64,000 nt of DNA from Nostoc sp. 'Peltigera membranacea cyanobiont' N6 (lineage in GTDB: Bacteria; Cyanobacteriota; Cyanobacteriia; Cyanobacteriales; Nostocaceae): NCBI RefSeq assembly GCF_002949735.1, contig NZ_CP026681.1:2666001-2730000 (forward strand), given 5' to 3'. Under the pieces are notes generated by a model. It did no database searches. It worked only from the letters and a program-made list of their open reading frames with translations, and was not told the DNA's origin. Shown here piece by piece: positions 7,919-17,335 of this stretch. The first letter of the stretch is position 1; every line of letters starts with the position of its first letter. Made by a program: the position numbers and the translations under genes.

Positions 7919-10045
7919 CTAAATTGCAATCGTCGGGTGCAAAAAAGCGCTTTCCAACCGGTGCTGTAATCGCGTATATCGCAGTTGTCCGTCACTAGAA
8001 CGCAAAGCCTTGGATATCGCTTTCTTGGAACCAACGACAATCGCTAACTGCTTGGCACAAGTTAATGCTGTGTACAACTGTTTACGAGACAACATCATAT
8101 AAGGCTGCGTATAAATTGGCAGAATTACTACCGGATATTCTGAACCCTGGCTTTGATGAATGGTGAAGCTCCAGGCGAGGGCAATTTGATTTAAGTCTGC
8201 TCTGGTCTTAACGACAGTATGATTACCATACTGTACAGTAACTTCTATCTCTTGAAGATCAATGGCCTTGATAATTCCGAAGTCGCCATTAAAAATTTCG
8301 TGATTATAATCATTAGTCAGTTGAATGATCCGATCGCCTTCTCGTAATAAATTCCCGCCCGTGTTAATCTCTACTTTGTCGGGACTGGGCGGATTAATCA
8401 ACTGCTGCAATACGGTATTGAGGTTACGAGTCCCAAGCAAACCGCGCGACATGGGGCAAAGCACTTGCACATCAGTAGCTCGATTGTAACCCAGGCGGGG
8501 AATCAAGTCTGTAATGATTTCGGATATTGCTTTAACACCATGTTTGGGGTGATGACCGCCGCCGTGCCACAGACACTCAGACACGGGATTATCGGAAATC
8601 GGTTCAATTGTGGGAAACTGGCTTCGGTTAATTTGGTGAGCAGCGGTGATAATTGCGCTCTGTTGGGCTTGCCTAAATACCTTGGTCAACCGCACCACCG
8701 GAACGTGACCAGAATTAATCAAGTCAGCAAGGAATTGACCGGGACCGACAGAGGGTAACTGGTCAATGTCACCCACTAGCAGTAGTTGGGAACCGTATTG
8801 TATCGCCTTTACCAAAGAAGATGCCAGAAACAAATCAAGCATACTAGCTTCTAACGCGACAATTGCAGTATGGGGTAAAGGGTTTTGATTATCGCGTAAG
8901 AAGCCCATTGTCTTTGGGTCAAATTCCAACAAGCAGTGTATCGTCTTGGGTTCGAGTTGTGTGATTTGACTCAGGCGTTGAGCAGCGCGTCCAGTTGGCG
9001 CAGCTAAGGCAATAGATTTGCCCATTGCTTTCCACAGAGAGACTATGATCTCGGTGGTGAAAGTTTTACCGCAACCGGGGCCACCAGTAAGAATCATTAC
9101 CCTTGAATATGCAGCCATTTCTACCGCTAGCCGTTGCTGTGGTGAAAGTTTGATTTTACGACTCTTGGTGAAGCGCTCAATCCAGGCGCGAACAGGAGGC
9201 ATATCTTGTGCAACTGGTTGGCAAAATCTAGATTGTATTAATTGAGCAAGGTTCTGTTCGGTGTGAAAGTACGTTGGTAGATAACATAGCAGCGTTTGGT
9301 CTGAGCTTTTCTCGCGGATTAAGTCATCCTTAAGTGCCATGTCTTTGATAATATCAGCGAGGGCATCTTCTTCGGGTGTGCGATCTGCTGTAGTCAGCAG
9401 TTTGATAACATTCTCAATGAGTTTTGGCTGGGGTAAATAGCAATGCCCATCGGCAGCAGCTTCGTTCAAAACATGAATTAAACCAGCACGGTAACGGAAC
9501 TGACTATCAGGCGCAACTCCTAAATTAAAGGCAATTTTATCAGTTCTGAGAAAACCAATACCGTAGATGTCAGCAGCTAACTGGTAGGGATTGCTGGTGA
9601 GAGTAGCGAGTGCTTCATCCAAGTAATGCCTGTAAATTTTGACTGCATAAGTAGTAGAAACGCCATGACTGTGGAGAAATAGCATTAAATAGATGTAAGA
9701 GATGTAAGAAAATAAAATAAAAATAAGTTGAGAGCTAAATAAAGATATTTTGAATTGAAGCAGAGACTTCATATTTGGGTTATGCCATCGGCGACGGCGA
9801 CCCGGACGCGAACAATCCCACAAACTATCGAGTTTGCCCCAGTACCAGCGATGAATTGTGTCGCGTACAGTCTGTGGATGCCATTTTAAGTATTGTGCGA
9901 TCTTTAGCACTGTCCATCCAGCAGCTGATAAGCGTAGTACAGTGGCACGACTTTGAGTTCTTGGTGGTATACCTTTTGCTTGAGTGAGTGCTAGTAGGGC
10001 TTGATCTTCCTTTGGTGACAGGTTAACTTTTAAAGGCGCTGGCAT
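7919..10045 (-). pseudogene. RecD2-type helicase fused in frame to an IS630 N-terminus
   Basis: Residues from about 122 (LHSHGVSTTYAVKIYRHY...NPYQLAADIYGIGFL) to 708 match RecD2/YrrC-type SF1 helicases: P-loop TGGPGCGKT (about residues 318-327), VGDIDQLPSVGPG (Walker B/motif II), VFRQA, and SFTIHQSQGSEYP (motif V region). The RecD2 N-terminal domain is missing; residues 1-91 are instead the helix-turn-helix of an IS630-family transposase, joined through about 30 AT-rich-encoded residues. In motif VI, normally YTALTRAK, the arginine is cysteine (YTALTCAK, codon complementary to 8057-8059), a CGT to TGT change. Truncation plus loss of this arginine suggests an inactive relic even though the frame is open. 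Confidence 0.75.
9773..10045 (-). mobile_element. IS630-family transposase fragment (N-terminal HTH)
   Basis: The first 91 codons of the chimeric frame read SPKEDQALLALTQAKGIPPR, then RATVLRLSAAGWTVLKIAQYL and CSRPGRRRRW, the usual start of IS630 transposases with two helix-turn-helix segments. The DDE catalytic domain is absent. It is clearly different in sequence from the intact IS630 element at 25538-26709. Confidence 0.75.
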
Positions 10046-10227
10046 CTTGATCAGGGGTAAAAATATTTACGACTAAAAGAGATTATCCCAATTTGATGTG
10101 CCATTTTACTTTATTGAATTCTATTTACGAACGCCAAGATGCTCTCTGATGACCGAAGGGAGTTTAGCGAATGGCGGCGAATTGTTCGGTCATCCGGCAA
10201 GTTAGTCAGAAGCATCCAAATGTTTTT

Positions 10228-10593
10228 TCAAAGTGTAGGGGCAATCAGGAGTTTTGATTCCACTGGCGTAAGGTAATTTATAGGATGCCCAAAGCTGCCA
10301 CGTAAAACATCAACTCCAATAGTTGAATTACCGAATTGTACTCGACAGTCTTTATCTGGGTTTTGTATAAGATTTTTGATTATGGTATTTATCGCTTCTA
10401 TCTTGAGATTATTCGGTATGCCCATTAGTAGTTTTGTAAGCCACTGTTTGATTTGTGGTGACTGTAGCCAGTCTTTGATCTGGTCATCAGTAGGAGTTAA
10501 GCGATTGAGTAATAGCGTTGGATTTTCGTTATCTTCATTAACTTGACTTTTGGGTTGAAAGAGTTGCTGAAAAGTAGGATCTATGTTGCACAT
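10228..10593 (-). CDS. hypothetical protein, 121 residues
   Basis: Not recognised. The protein is mostly helical between residues 28 and 80 (LNRLTPTDDQIKDWLQSPQI...) and ends in a beta-rich tail (VQFGNSTIGVDVLRGSFGH). No membrane segment, signal peptide or metal motif is visible. It stands alone between the decayed helicase and a small HTH gene that is transcribed divergently across an AT-rich 200-bp gap. Composition and length support a real gene. Confidence 0.55.
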   Translation of the reverse strand: MCNIDPTFQQLFQPKSQVNEDNENPTLLLNRLTPTDDQIKDWLQSPQIKQWLTKLLMGIPNNLKIEAINTIIKNLIQNPDKDCRVQFGNSTIGVDVLRGSFGHPINYLTPVESKLLIAPTL

Positions 10594-10791
10594 AAATTTG
10601 ATTGTTTAAAAGAGAATATCTTTATTATAGATAAATTGGATAAATCCGATAATAGCTAATATATTTTATCAAGATATTAAGATAAATATAATAAAATTAT
10701 TTATCATTTGATACTAAATTATCAAGATTTGACCAAGTAATTATGTTATAAATATTAAATAAGTTCCTTATGCAAGTATCAAATAAATACT

Positions 10792-11019
10792 ATGCACCCA
10801 ATAGAGTTTAAGAAGAAGTGGAAATTAACCTACCCCGAACTTTCACGCATTTTAGGATACGCAGATTTTACTGTTCGGAGCTGGGGTCTAGAAGGAAAAG
10901 CGAAACGAAATCCCCATTTTGTTGTCTACCAACTTTGCGCCCTGTTAGATGAAAAATGGATAAATCAAGGTAAAGTTCCAGGACAAAGACATCTGATTTC
11001 TGAAATGCTTACTGGGTAA
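10792..11019 (+). CDS. small helix-turn-helix protein
   Basis: A 75-residue protein whose residues 12-36 (KLTYPELSRILGYADFTVRSW) resemble a Cro/XRE-like helix-turn-helix: the first helix carries PELSRILGY and the second FTVRSWG. The remainder is short and basic. An AT-rich, probably promoter-bearing gap of about 200 bp precedes it. It lies just upstream of the conjugation operon and could be its regulator, which is inference from position only. Confidence 0.55.
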   Translation: MHPIEFKKKWKLTYPELSRILGYADFTVRSWGLEGKAKRNPHFVVYQLCALLDEKWINQGKVPGQRHLISEMLTG

Positions 11020-11163
11020 ATAAATTACCGAAAATAGCTCACTTTCTTGAAGAAGGCAGATAGTTTAAAGGCGAAAGGCTTTTGTGTTTTGTGAACAAGA
11101 ACCACTCTCCGGCTAATACTCCGAACAGCGCCGCATAATTTTCTCTATTTTTGCAAATGCCAA

Positions 11164-11193
11164 TTACCCGCCACAAAAAAAGCGGGTATTTTT
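11164..11193 (+). terminator. probable rho-independent terminator
   Basis: TTACCCGC and GCGGGTAT can pair across an A-rich loop and are followed by TTTTTATG. It would end transcription from the small HTH gene ahead of the conjugation operon. Confidence 0.6.
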
Positions 11194-11229
11194 ATGTGTA
11201 GTTAGAAGTTCCAAGAAGTTCTCAGAATC

Positions 11230-11520
11230 ATGGGGATAGGGGGGTTTACCTGGCAAAATGAAGAACTAACAAGATTAGAAGTTGCGGGGATGTTAAAGCC
11301 AAAGGTTTCTGCAAGGCAACTGCAAGCATATTTGAATATAGCTCGGAAGTACTTGCCGGAGTTCAAGAAATTCACCAACAAAAAAACAGGTGGTCTAAAT
11401 GGCATGAGCAAGCTATACAAGTGTCATATTGCTCCCCTTCAAGAAATTCGCTCACTAGCTAGAGAGCATACTTTAGCTGACATAGAGAATGAGTTTGTTC
11501 AAAGAGGCTCGAAAAAGTGA
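11230..11520 (+). CDS. hypothetical protein, 96 residues
   Basis: Not recognised. The sequence is basic and helical (SARQLQAYLNIARKYLPEFKKF), with a C-terminal helix REHTLADIENEFVQRG. It looks like a small soluble, possibly DNA-binding protein. It is the first gene of the run of genes that ends with the coupling protein, and its end lies close to the pilin gene, so it probably belongs to the transfer operon. Confidence 0.5.
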   Translation: MGIGGFTWQNEELTRLEVAGMLKPKVSARQLQAYLNIARKYLPEFKKFTNKKTGGLNGMSKLYKCHIAPLQEIRSLAREHTLADIENEFVQRGSKK

Positions 11521-11548
11521 TTTTTATATGAAGAAAGGAGCAATTCTC

Positions 11549-11995
11549 TTGGTATCTAATAATTCTGTGCGAAGAACACAAACTCAAGTTCTGGCTAAGG
11601 CGCTAGCAGCAATTGGGCGCAAGTATCAGCATCACATAAACGCCGCTGGGACAGCGACAATCATTGTCATGCAGTCGATGCCCTCTTATGGGTGGGGCTT
11701 GTTCGATTCGGCTCAGGTGGCAATGACTTGTATGTTCGGCGGCGCTGGTGGGATTACTGGAGGTGCTGCTGCTGCTGCCACCTCCATTAAAGCCCTTCCC
11801 GCAGTTATCAACGCAACCATTACAGTACTTTTGTTTGTATACTTTGTGGCTTCTGGGCTTAAGGTTGCCAACGGCATTGGTGATGGGCAGGAAGTTACGC
11901 AAATGGTACAGCAGCCTATCGGCGTGTTCTTCGTTATCCTGGTGCTTTGGATAGCTCAAAGCATATTATTCAGTGGCGTTACAGCCGCTTGCTAG
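11549..11995 (+). CDS. VirB2/TrbC-like conjugative pilin
   Basis: A short protein with two hydrophobic stretches: AQVAMTCMFGGAGGITGGAAAA and the later ATITVLLFVYFVASGLKVANG and GVFFVILVLWIAQSILFSG segments. This fits a VirB2/TrbC prepilin, the pilus subunit of a type IV secretion system. The TTG at 11549 was chosen because AAAGGAG lies eight bases upstream; ATG codons at 11489 and 11528 in the same frame are alternatives, the former overlapping the preceding gene by 32 bases. It is followed three bases later by the VirB3-like gene, matching the usual virB2-virB3-virB4 order. Confidence 0.65.
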   Translation: MVSNNSVRRTQTQVLAKALAAIGRKYQHHINAAGTATIIVMQSMPSYGWGLFDSAQVAMTCMFGGAGGITGGAAAAATSIKALPAVINATITVLLFVYFVASGLKVANGIGDGQEVTQMVQQPIGVFFVILVLWIAQSILFSGVTAAC

Positions 11996-11997
11996 TG

Positions 11998-12336
11998 ATG
12001 AGCGAGTTTAATAAATCCCCCATCAAACGGGTCAATCAGTCACTTGGGCAGAATGCAACAATAGGCATTTTTACTGGCTTTCAATTTGCAATCGCCTTAT
12101 TTATGTTTGGCGTGGGTTTCATCATAGCGATTATGTTTGGGGCGGGAATAATTTGGGGACTCCTGGCTGGGGTTTGGTTGAGTGCCACGGTGATTGTTTT
12201 ATCTGGCAAGCGTCCTTACTTGTTCTGGTCAAGAGTGTTCCCAAGCGTTCCAACTTTCACTCGCGGCTATATCAGATATTCTTCGCCCCAAAACAAAAAA
12301 AGGGCAGGTTACAAAGGGATGCCTAAGCTATGGTAA
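11998..12336 (+). CDS. VirB3-like inner-membrane protein
   Basis: A 112-residue protein with two adjacent membrane segments (GIFTGFQFAIALFMFGVGFI and IIWGLLAGVWLSATVIVL) followed by a basic tail. Size, topology and position between pilin and VirB4-like ATPase fit VirB3/TrbD. The ATG at 11998, directly after the pilin stop, is preferred; an in-frame start at 11947 would lie within the pilin gene. It overlaps the VirB4 gene by seven bases. Confidence 0.6.
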   Translation: MSEFNKSPIKRVNQSLGQNATIGIFTGFQFAIALFMFGVGFIIAIMFGAGIIWGLLAGVWLSATVIVLSGKRPYLFWSRVFPSVPTFTRGYIRYSSPQNKKRAGYKGMPKLW

Positions 12337-15068
12337 AAAGCAGTATTCGTAATCAAAAAATAGTACCCTTTGAAGACTTTTTAGACTTAGCAACTTTAGT
12401 TAAATTAAAAAAGGGTAACTATCAAATCGGAGCTTACTTGTTGAGCAAAAAACAAGTAAGCGACACTAACAACACCCTGCAATTAGTATTCGGATATGAA
12501 TGCACTGGCTTTCACCCACTGTTTAATTCATCAGAGAGACTGGAGACGATGGCCAAGGCTTTTGAGAACGGCTGTAAAGAGTTCTCCGAGGGTGAGAAAT
12601 TCACGTTTAGATGGTCTTCGTTTTGCGACGAAGAGAAAGTGATTGAAAGCTATCGCCAGAGACTAGATAGCCCTGTATCTCAAGAGACAGAATTTTTGGA
12701 TTGGGGGCAGGTTGCGCGGATGCAAGAACTGACGCGCAACCATCAGCGCAAGGATATCAAGCTCTGTATTTACACGACTTTTACTGTCCGCCCAGGTGGG
12801 GCTGAAGGAGGTGACGCGGTAGATAGAGCGATAGTGAAGCTGGCAAACTTTTTACAGAGGAAATTTACACCAACAGGAGCAACAGAACTATCAACAAAAA
12901 ACTTAATCCAAGTTCTTGAAAAAGCAATAATAGTTTCTTTGCGCCATCAACAAATCCTATCTGAGATGGGGTTATTTCCCACACCAAAATCAGTTGGTCA
13001 GTTGTGGGGCGATTTAGTTTCTCGAATGGGTGCAAAGCCGACAAAAGTTCCTCATGCCTTGGTTTATGATACCGGAGAATTATGGGAGGAGATTAATGAA
13101 GCCACACCCAAATCTTCGCAGTACAACGATCACTTACATGCTACATCCGTCCTTTTGAATAATGGCATCCCTCACGCTGATAGACGCTGGGTATGCTTGC
13201 CCGATCATCGTACTGACAAAAAGAAATATATCGGCGTGATGACGCTTGCTCAGAAGCCAGAGATATTTGCATCAACCCATCAACAAGTCCGCTTTTTATG
13301 GGATGTATTCTCACGCGAAGGGATTTATGATGTCGAGATAATTACAGAGATTAGTCCAGCCGACCAAAAAATGATTAGGCTAACCCAACAATTGATTACA
13401 AGGAGGTCAATCAATGCTGAAATTAGCGCTAGGAAAAAGACTATTGACGTAGGAGCGCAAATTAATACTGAGCGGTCAGTTGATGCTCAAAAACAACTTT
13501 ATACAGGTGATGTCCCAGAAAATGTAGCGGTTACTGTTCTCGTTTATCGCAACTCTCCTTCCGAGATAGATGACGCTTGTCGGTTGATTTCCGGCTATAT
13601 CAATCAACCTGCGGAGTTGATTAGAGAAATGCAGTATACATGGTCAATCTGGCTCGACACTTTGCTGTTGAGACAAAGACCCCAGTTAACATTTCCTTTC
13701 AACCGGCGAGCTACTTTCTTTGCTAGTGAAGTGATTGGTTTAACTCCAGTAGTCCAGACAGCTAACGGTGACAAACAAGGCTTTGAATTAGTTGCTGATG
13801 AGGGTCAATCCTCGGTTCACATTGACCTATCAAAGCCGAAAAACATGATGGTAATCGGCACTACCGGGAGCGGGAAATCGGTAATCATCGCCTCGATTAT
13901 TTATCAATGCTTGGCGTTGGGAATGTCAGTATTAATGATTGACTTGCCAAATGATGATGGTTCAGGAACCTTTGGAGACTTCACACCCTACTTTAATGGG
14001 TTTTACTTTGATATCTCAAAGGAATCAAACAACCTTGTGCAGCCGCTAGACCTATCAAAGATTCCTGAGTCGCAGTGGGAGGAAAGGAAAAAAGCCCATC
14101 AAAATGATATTAATTTAATCGTGCTTCAATTAGTTTTAGGAACGCAAAAGTTTGATGGGTTACTATCACAAACTATTGAATCTGTAATCCCTTTGGGTAC
14201 AAAAGCCTTTTACGAAGATGCCGAAATCCAAGAGCGATTTGAATTAGCGCGAAAAGCCGGGATAAACACCCCAGAGTGGGCGAATACCCCGACATTGGCA
14301 GATATGGAGAAATTCTTCTCGCTTGCGTATATTTATTTAGGTTATCAGGATGACAACGTAGAAAAAGCGTTAAATTACATCCGCTTGCGGTTACAGTACT
14401 GGCAGGCTAGTAGTATCGGTAGCGCTATCTGCAAGCCTTCAACCTTCCAGGCAGATAGCCAGTTGATTACCTTTGCTCTGACTAATCTGCAATCAGGAAA
14501 GGACGCAGAGGTATTTGGGATGTCTGCATATATCGCCGCATCCCGTCAATCCCTTTCATCCCCCAACAGTGTATTTTTTATGGATGAGGCTAGCGTATTG
14601 TTGGGATTTTCTGCATTATCTCGGCTTGCGGGTCGTAAATGCGCTACGGCTCGTAAACAAGGGTGTAGAGTTTTTCTGGCTGCACAAGATATCATTTCTA
14701 TTGCCAAATCCTCAGCAGGAGAACAAATATTACAAAATATGCCATTGCGATTGATTGGGCGGATTGTCCCAGGTGCGGCGAATAGCTTCTCTGAAAAGCT
14801 GGGTATCCCAAAAGAAATTATCGATAAAAACGAAAGTTTTCTCCCAAATATTCAACAGCTATATACTTTGTGGTTGTTGGACTACAACAACAAATATGTT
14901 CGCTGTCGATATTATCCATCCTATCCACTGTTGGCATTGGTGGCTAATAGCCGAGAGGAGCAAGCTACACGAGATAAATTTAAGAAAACTTACAGAGATA
15001 AGTTTACCTGGGTGGCAGAATTTTCTAAGTATTATGTCGATTGCGTTAAGCAAGGGAAGCCCTTATGA
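12330..15068 (+). CDS. virB4: VirB4/TraC-type conjugation ATPase
   Basis: A 912-residue AAA+ ATPase that powers pilus assembly at the inner membrane. The N-terminal half is the divergent VirB4 region; the C-terminal half carries Walker A GTTGSGKS (510-517), MIDLPNDDG, and Walker B FFMDEA (D752/E753) followed by ARKQGCRVFLAAQD, the motif pattern typical of VirB4/TraC. Length is within the family range of 800-900 residues. The start overlaps the preceding gene and the TTATGA end overlaps the next start as ATGA, which indicates translational coupling. Confidence 0.88.
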   Translation: MVKSSIRNQKIVPFEDFLDLATLVKLKKGNYQIGAYLLSKKQVSDTNNTLQLVFGYECTGFHPLFNSSERLETMAKAFENGCKEFSEGEKFTFRWSSFCDEEKVIESYRQRLDSPVSQETEFLDWGQVARMQELTRNHQRKDIKLCIYTTFTVRPGGAEGGDAVDRAIVKLANFLQRKFTPTGATELSTKNLIQVLEKAIIVSLRHQQILSEMGLFPTPKSVGQLWGDLVSRMGAKPTKVPHALVYDTGELWEEINEATPKSSQYNDHLHATSVLLNNGIPHADRRWVCLPDHRTDKKKYIGVMTLAQKPEIFASTHQQVRFLWDVFSREGIYDVEIITEISPADQKMIRLTQQLITRRSINAEISARKKTIDVGAQINTERSVDAQKQLYTGDVPENVAVTVLVYRNSPSEIDDACRLISGYINQPAELIREMQYTWSIWLDTLLLRQRPQLTFPFNRRATFFASEVIGLTPVVQTANGDKQGFELVADEGQSSVHIDLSKPKNMMVIGTTGSGKSVIIASIIYQCLALGMSVLMIDLPNDDGSGTFGDFTPYFNGFYFDISKESNNLVQPLDLSKIPESQWEERKKAHQNDINLIVLQLVLGTQKFDGLLSQTIESVIPLGTKAFYEDAEIQERFELARKAGINTPEWANTPTLADMEKFFSLAYIYLGYQDDNVEKALNYIRLRLQYWQASSIGSAICKPSTFQADSQLITFALTNLQSGKDAEVFGMSAYIAASRQSLSSPNSVFFMDEASVLLGFSALSRLAGRKCATARKQGCRVFLAAQDIISIAKSSAGEQILQNMPLRLIGRIVPGAANSFSEKLGIPKEIIDKNESFLPNIQQLYTLWLLDYNNKYVRCRYYPSYPLLALVANSREEQATRDKFKKTYRDKFTWVAEFSKYYVDCVKQGKPL

Positions 15069-15607
15069 AATTACTATCATTCGCAATTCAAAAACAAGTA
15101 TTCCTGGGATGCCTTGCTGGTATCACGTCAATAGTCAGCTTTCAGGTTTGGCAATACAATCATGCTCAATATGAAAAAAGGCTAGCAAGCGCAAGGAATA
15201 ATTGCGGGGTGTACATAGAGTTAGGTGAAGATGCCGTCAGATTCAGCCCTAGTTTAAAAGCTGTTAAGTATCAAAATAAAGTGATTCCGGGGTTAAAACA
15301 ACCAGGAGTCAATTCGGAATCCGCCGAACCTGGGGACTACGTTATGATTTTGCGATCGCAGTCTTCCACCCTTCCACCGAATGCTTTGCCCTTTGACGAC
15401 CCCTTTTTTACGAGCTTGTTAAATAAAGAAGCGTCACCAAAAACATTAATGGTTTCAGTCGTGGACTTCGATAAAGCAAAAAAACAAGCGACTGTCAAAT
15501 CTTATTGTACTCAAGAACCTTTTCTAGTAGACATGGATAATTTGTATGAAAGATTCCAAACTGTTGACCGTAGTCTCCAGCACAGTGATTTTGATATCCT
15601 TTTCTAG
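15065..15607 (+). CDS. transfer-operon membrane-anchored protein, unknown
   Basis: A 180-residue protein with one N-terminal hydrophobic segment (VFLGCLAGITSIVSFQVW) and a soluble remainder likely exported to the periplasm. No family recognised. It starts with an ATGA overlap with virB4. Its 3' end overlaps the next gene by 62 bases in another frame, which is unusually long. Position in the operon suggests a secretion accessory role. Confidence 0.6.
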   Translation: MKLLSFAIQKQVFLGCLAGITSIVSFQVWQYNHAQYEKRLASARNNCGVYIELGEDAVRFSPSLKAVKYQNKVIPGLKQPGVNSESAEPGDYVMILRSQSSTLPPNALPFDDPFFTSLLNKEASPKTLMVSVVDFDKAKKQATVKSYCTQEPFLVDMDNLYERFQTVDRSLQHSDFDILF

Positions 15608-16277
15608 CCTCCCAGCTAATGCTCAAACAAATAAAAACCAATCCTTTCTTACGCAATTTCAGGAAATTTACAGTAGTTTGCAGGCTTACATTAGTAATTA
15701 TCAGAAAGAATTTTCTAAAAGTTTGGGCAAGTTAGAAGGCGAATTAAATCAGGCGATTGAGTCTAGTGTGGGAGATTTAGGCATTCCCGACCCCTTAAAA
15801 GCGGGTAAGAACATTGAGAAGGTCATTGACAAACAAGAGGGGACTCTACTTACATTAGACCCACGTATTCAAGCGGCTAATGCCATCAAGGATTGGAACC
15901 AACAATATACTCGTGGTCAATCTCAATCAGTGCTTGGTGCTGAAGGTCAAAAAGTCCAATCACAGGAAGCAGCTACTACAAATGATGCTACCTCCCAATC
16001 AAGCGAAAATGCTAATGCCGCTCAAGATGATGTGATTACCCAAGATATTCTCAAAAAGATGGCAACTCAAAACTTACAAAGTGCTGTGATTGCAAAATCA
16101 ATTCACTCAGAGGCACAAAAACAATCCCGTTCTTTGGCAGTTACCAATATTAATCTTGCTGACATTTCTAGTCGCATGGATGAGCAAGCGGCGGCGAAGG
16201 ATCAGGAATCTAACGCTGCTACCCGTCAAATCATCCAATCTGCCGCAGCTAACGATTCATTCTGGAAAAATCAATAA
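15546..16277 (+). CDS. VirB5/TrbJ-like secreted protein
   Basis: A 243-residue protein with a signal peptide (VSSTVILISFSSLPANAQ, cleavage after ANA/Q) and a helical, glutamine-rich mature part (FQEIYSSLQAYISNYQKEF, later SRMDEQAAAKDQESNAATRQ). Secreted, alpha-helical and located between virB4 and a virB6-like gene, it fits VirB5/TrbJ, a minor pilus component. Sequence identity to that family was not tested. The start lies within the previous gene. Confidence 0.6.
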   Translation: MKDSKLLTVVSSTVILISFSSLPANAQTNKNQSFLTQFQEIYSSLQAYISNYQKEFSKSLGKLEGELNQAIESSVGDLGIPDPLKAGKNIEKVIDKQEGTLLTLDPRIQAANAIKDWNQQYTRGQSQSVLGAEGQKVQSQEAATTNDATSQSSENANAAQDDVITQDILKKMATQNLQSAVIAKSIHSEAQKQSRSLAVTNINLADISSRMDEQAAAKDQESNAATRQIIQSAAANDSFWKNQ

Positions 16278-17335
16278 TGCTGGCATTATTAACTATCCTA
16301 TTTGCTCAAACTACGGGACAGCAAGCGGGGGAAAATACAGGGACTACAAACGCCGGAGAAATAGTAGAAGGGGCGATTAATGGCGCAGACCTAATTTATA
16401 AATCATTTGAGAATGATTGGTCGGAATTGGCATCTGGAACAAATCCAATTTATACGGCTGTTGTTGCCGTTTCTACTCTTGCGGCTGTTGTGATGATCGG
16501 GTTTGCTTCCTTTGGCTGGTATCGGAAATATGCAGAAGAGGGGTTCGGATTTGATTTTGTCTCAGAGATGGTTTTACCCTTGCTAGTAATTGTAATGCTG
16601 AGTAATAACGGTTTCCTTCTCGCCAACACGACAATCGCTTTAAAAAACATATCCACTGGACTAAATAGAAACATTTTAAATATCACTAGAAATGGAGTGA
16701 ATCTCAGAGATGCTATCAGAAATGTTAATGCTGACCAAAGCTTTATTTTAGCTGCACAAATCGCATTATCTAAGTGCGAAAAACTTGACCTAGTAAAAAA
16801 AGAAGGTCAAGAGGTTAGCGAAAAACAATTATGCATTAATGCCGCAGTAGAAAAGACGAAAAAATCCGCTCAGTCAGCAAGAGAAAAGACTGGCGCAGGT
16901 TTTGGAGGAGGAAGCTGGAACCCCTTAGACCTTAGCGGTGAACTAATCAATAGCGCAGTTCAAGGCTTTGTTTATGTCATTCTCAGTGGGCTATCAGCCG
17001 CTTTTCAGTATATCGTTCAATTGTCCTTCTTAATGATTGCATTCGTCGCCCCCGTCTTCCTAGTTTTATCTTTGCTACCTTTTCAAAGCAAGCCTATCTA
17101 TGCTTGGTTGTCTAGCTGGTTAGGACTAACATTGGTTCTCATTTCCTACTCGATAACAGTCGGAATTATTGCCAGCGCAATTGTTTCTAAACCTTCGAGT
17201 AATCCTTTATTATTGCAACTACTACAAGCCATTTTCTCGCCATTACTCGCGGTAGCTATCGGCACGGGCGGAGGAATGGCTGTGTTCTCAGCTTTCACTA
17301 GTGGGGTTAAATTCTCAGTGGGGTTACGACGATGA
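16277..17335 (+). CDS. VirB6/TrbL-like polytopic membrane protein
   Basis: A 352-residue protein with an N-terminal hydrophobic segment, hydrophobic stretches at roughly 57-75, 92-106, and a cluster from about 232 to 345 (FVYVILSGLSAAFQYIVQLS, LMIAFVAPVFLVLSLLPF, WLGLTLVLISYSITVG, AIFSPLLAVAIGTGGGMA). Such topology is typical of VirB6/TrbL, the inner-membrane channel component. It overlaps its neighbours by one base upstream and by ATGA downstream. Confidence 0.68.
   Translation: MLALLTILFAQTTGQQAGENTGTTNAGEIVEGAINGADLIYKSFENDWSELASGTNPIYTAVVAVSTLAAVVMIGFASFGWYRKYAEEGFGFDFVSEMVLPLLVIVMLSNNGFLLANTTIALKNISTGLNRNILNITRNGVNLRDAIRNVNADQSFILAAQIALSKCEKLDLVKKEGQEVSEKQLCINAAVEKTKKSAQSAREKTGAGFGGGSWNPLDLSGELINSAVQGFVYVILSGLSAAFQYIVQLSFLMIAFVAPVFLVLSLLPFQSKPIYAWLSSWLGLTLVLISYSITVGIIASAIVSKPSSNPLLLQLLQAIFSPLLAVAIGTGGGMAVFSAFTSGVKFSVGLRR

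Noticed and set aside
8465..8758. Plus-strand open frame of 97 codons
   Set aside because: It is the antisense shadow of the RecD2-like gene, whose motifs are clear on the other strand.
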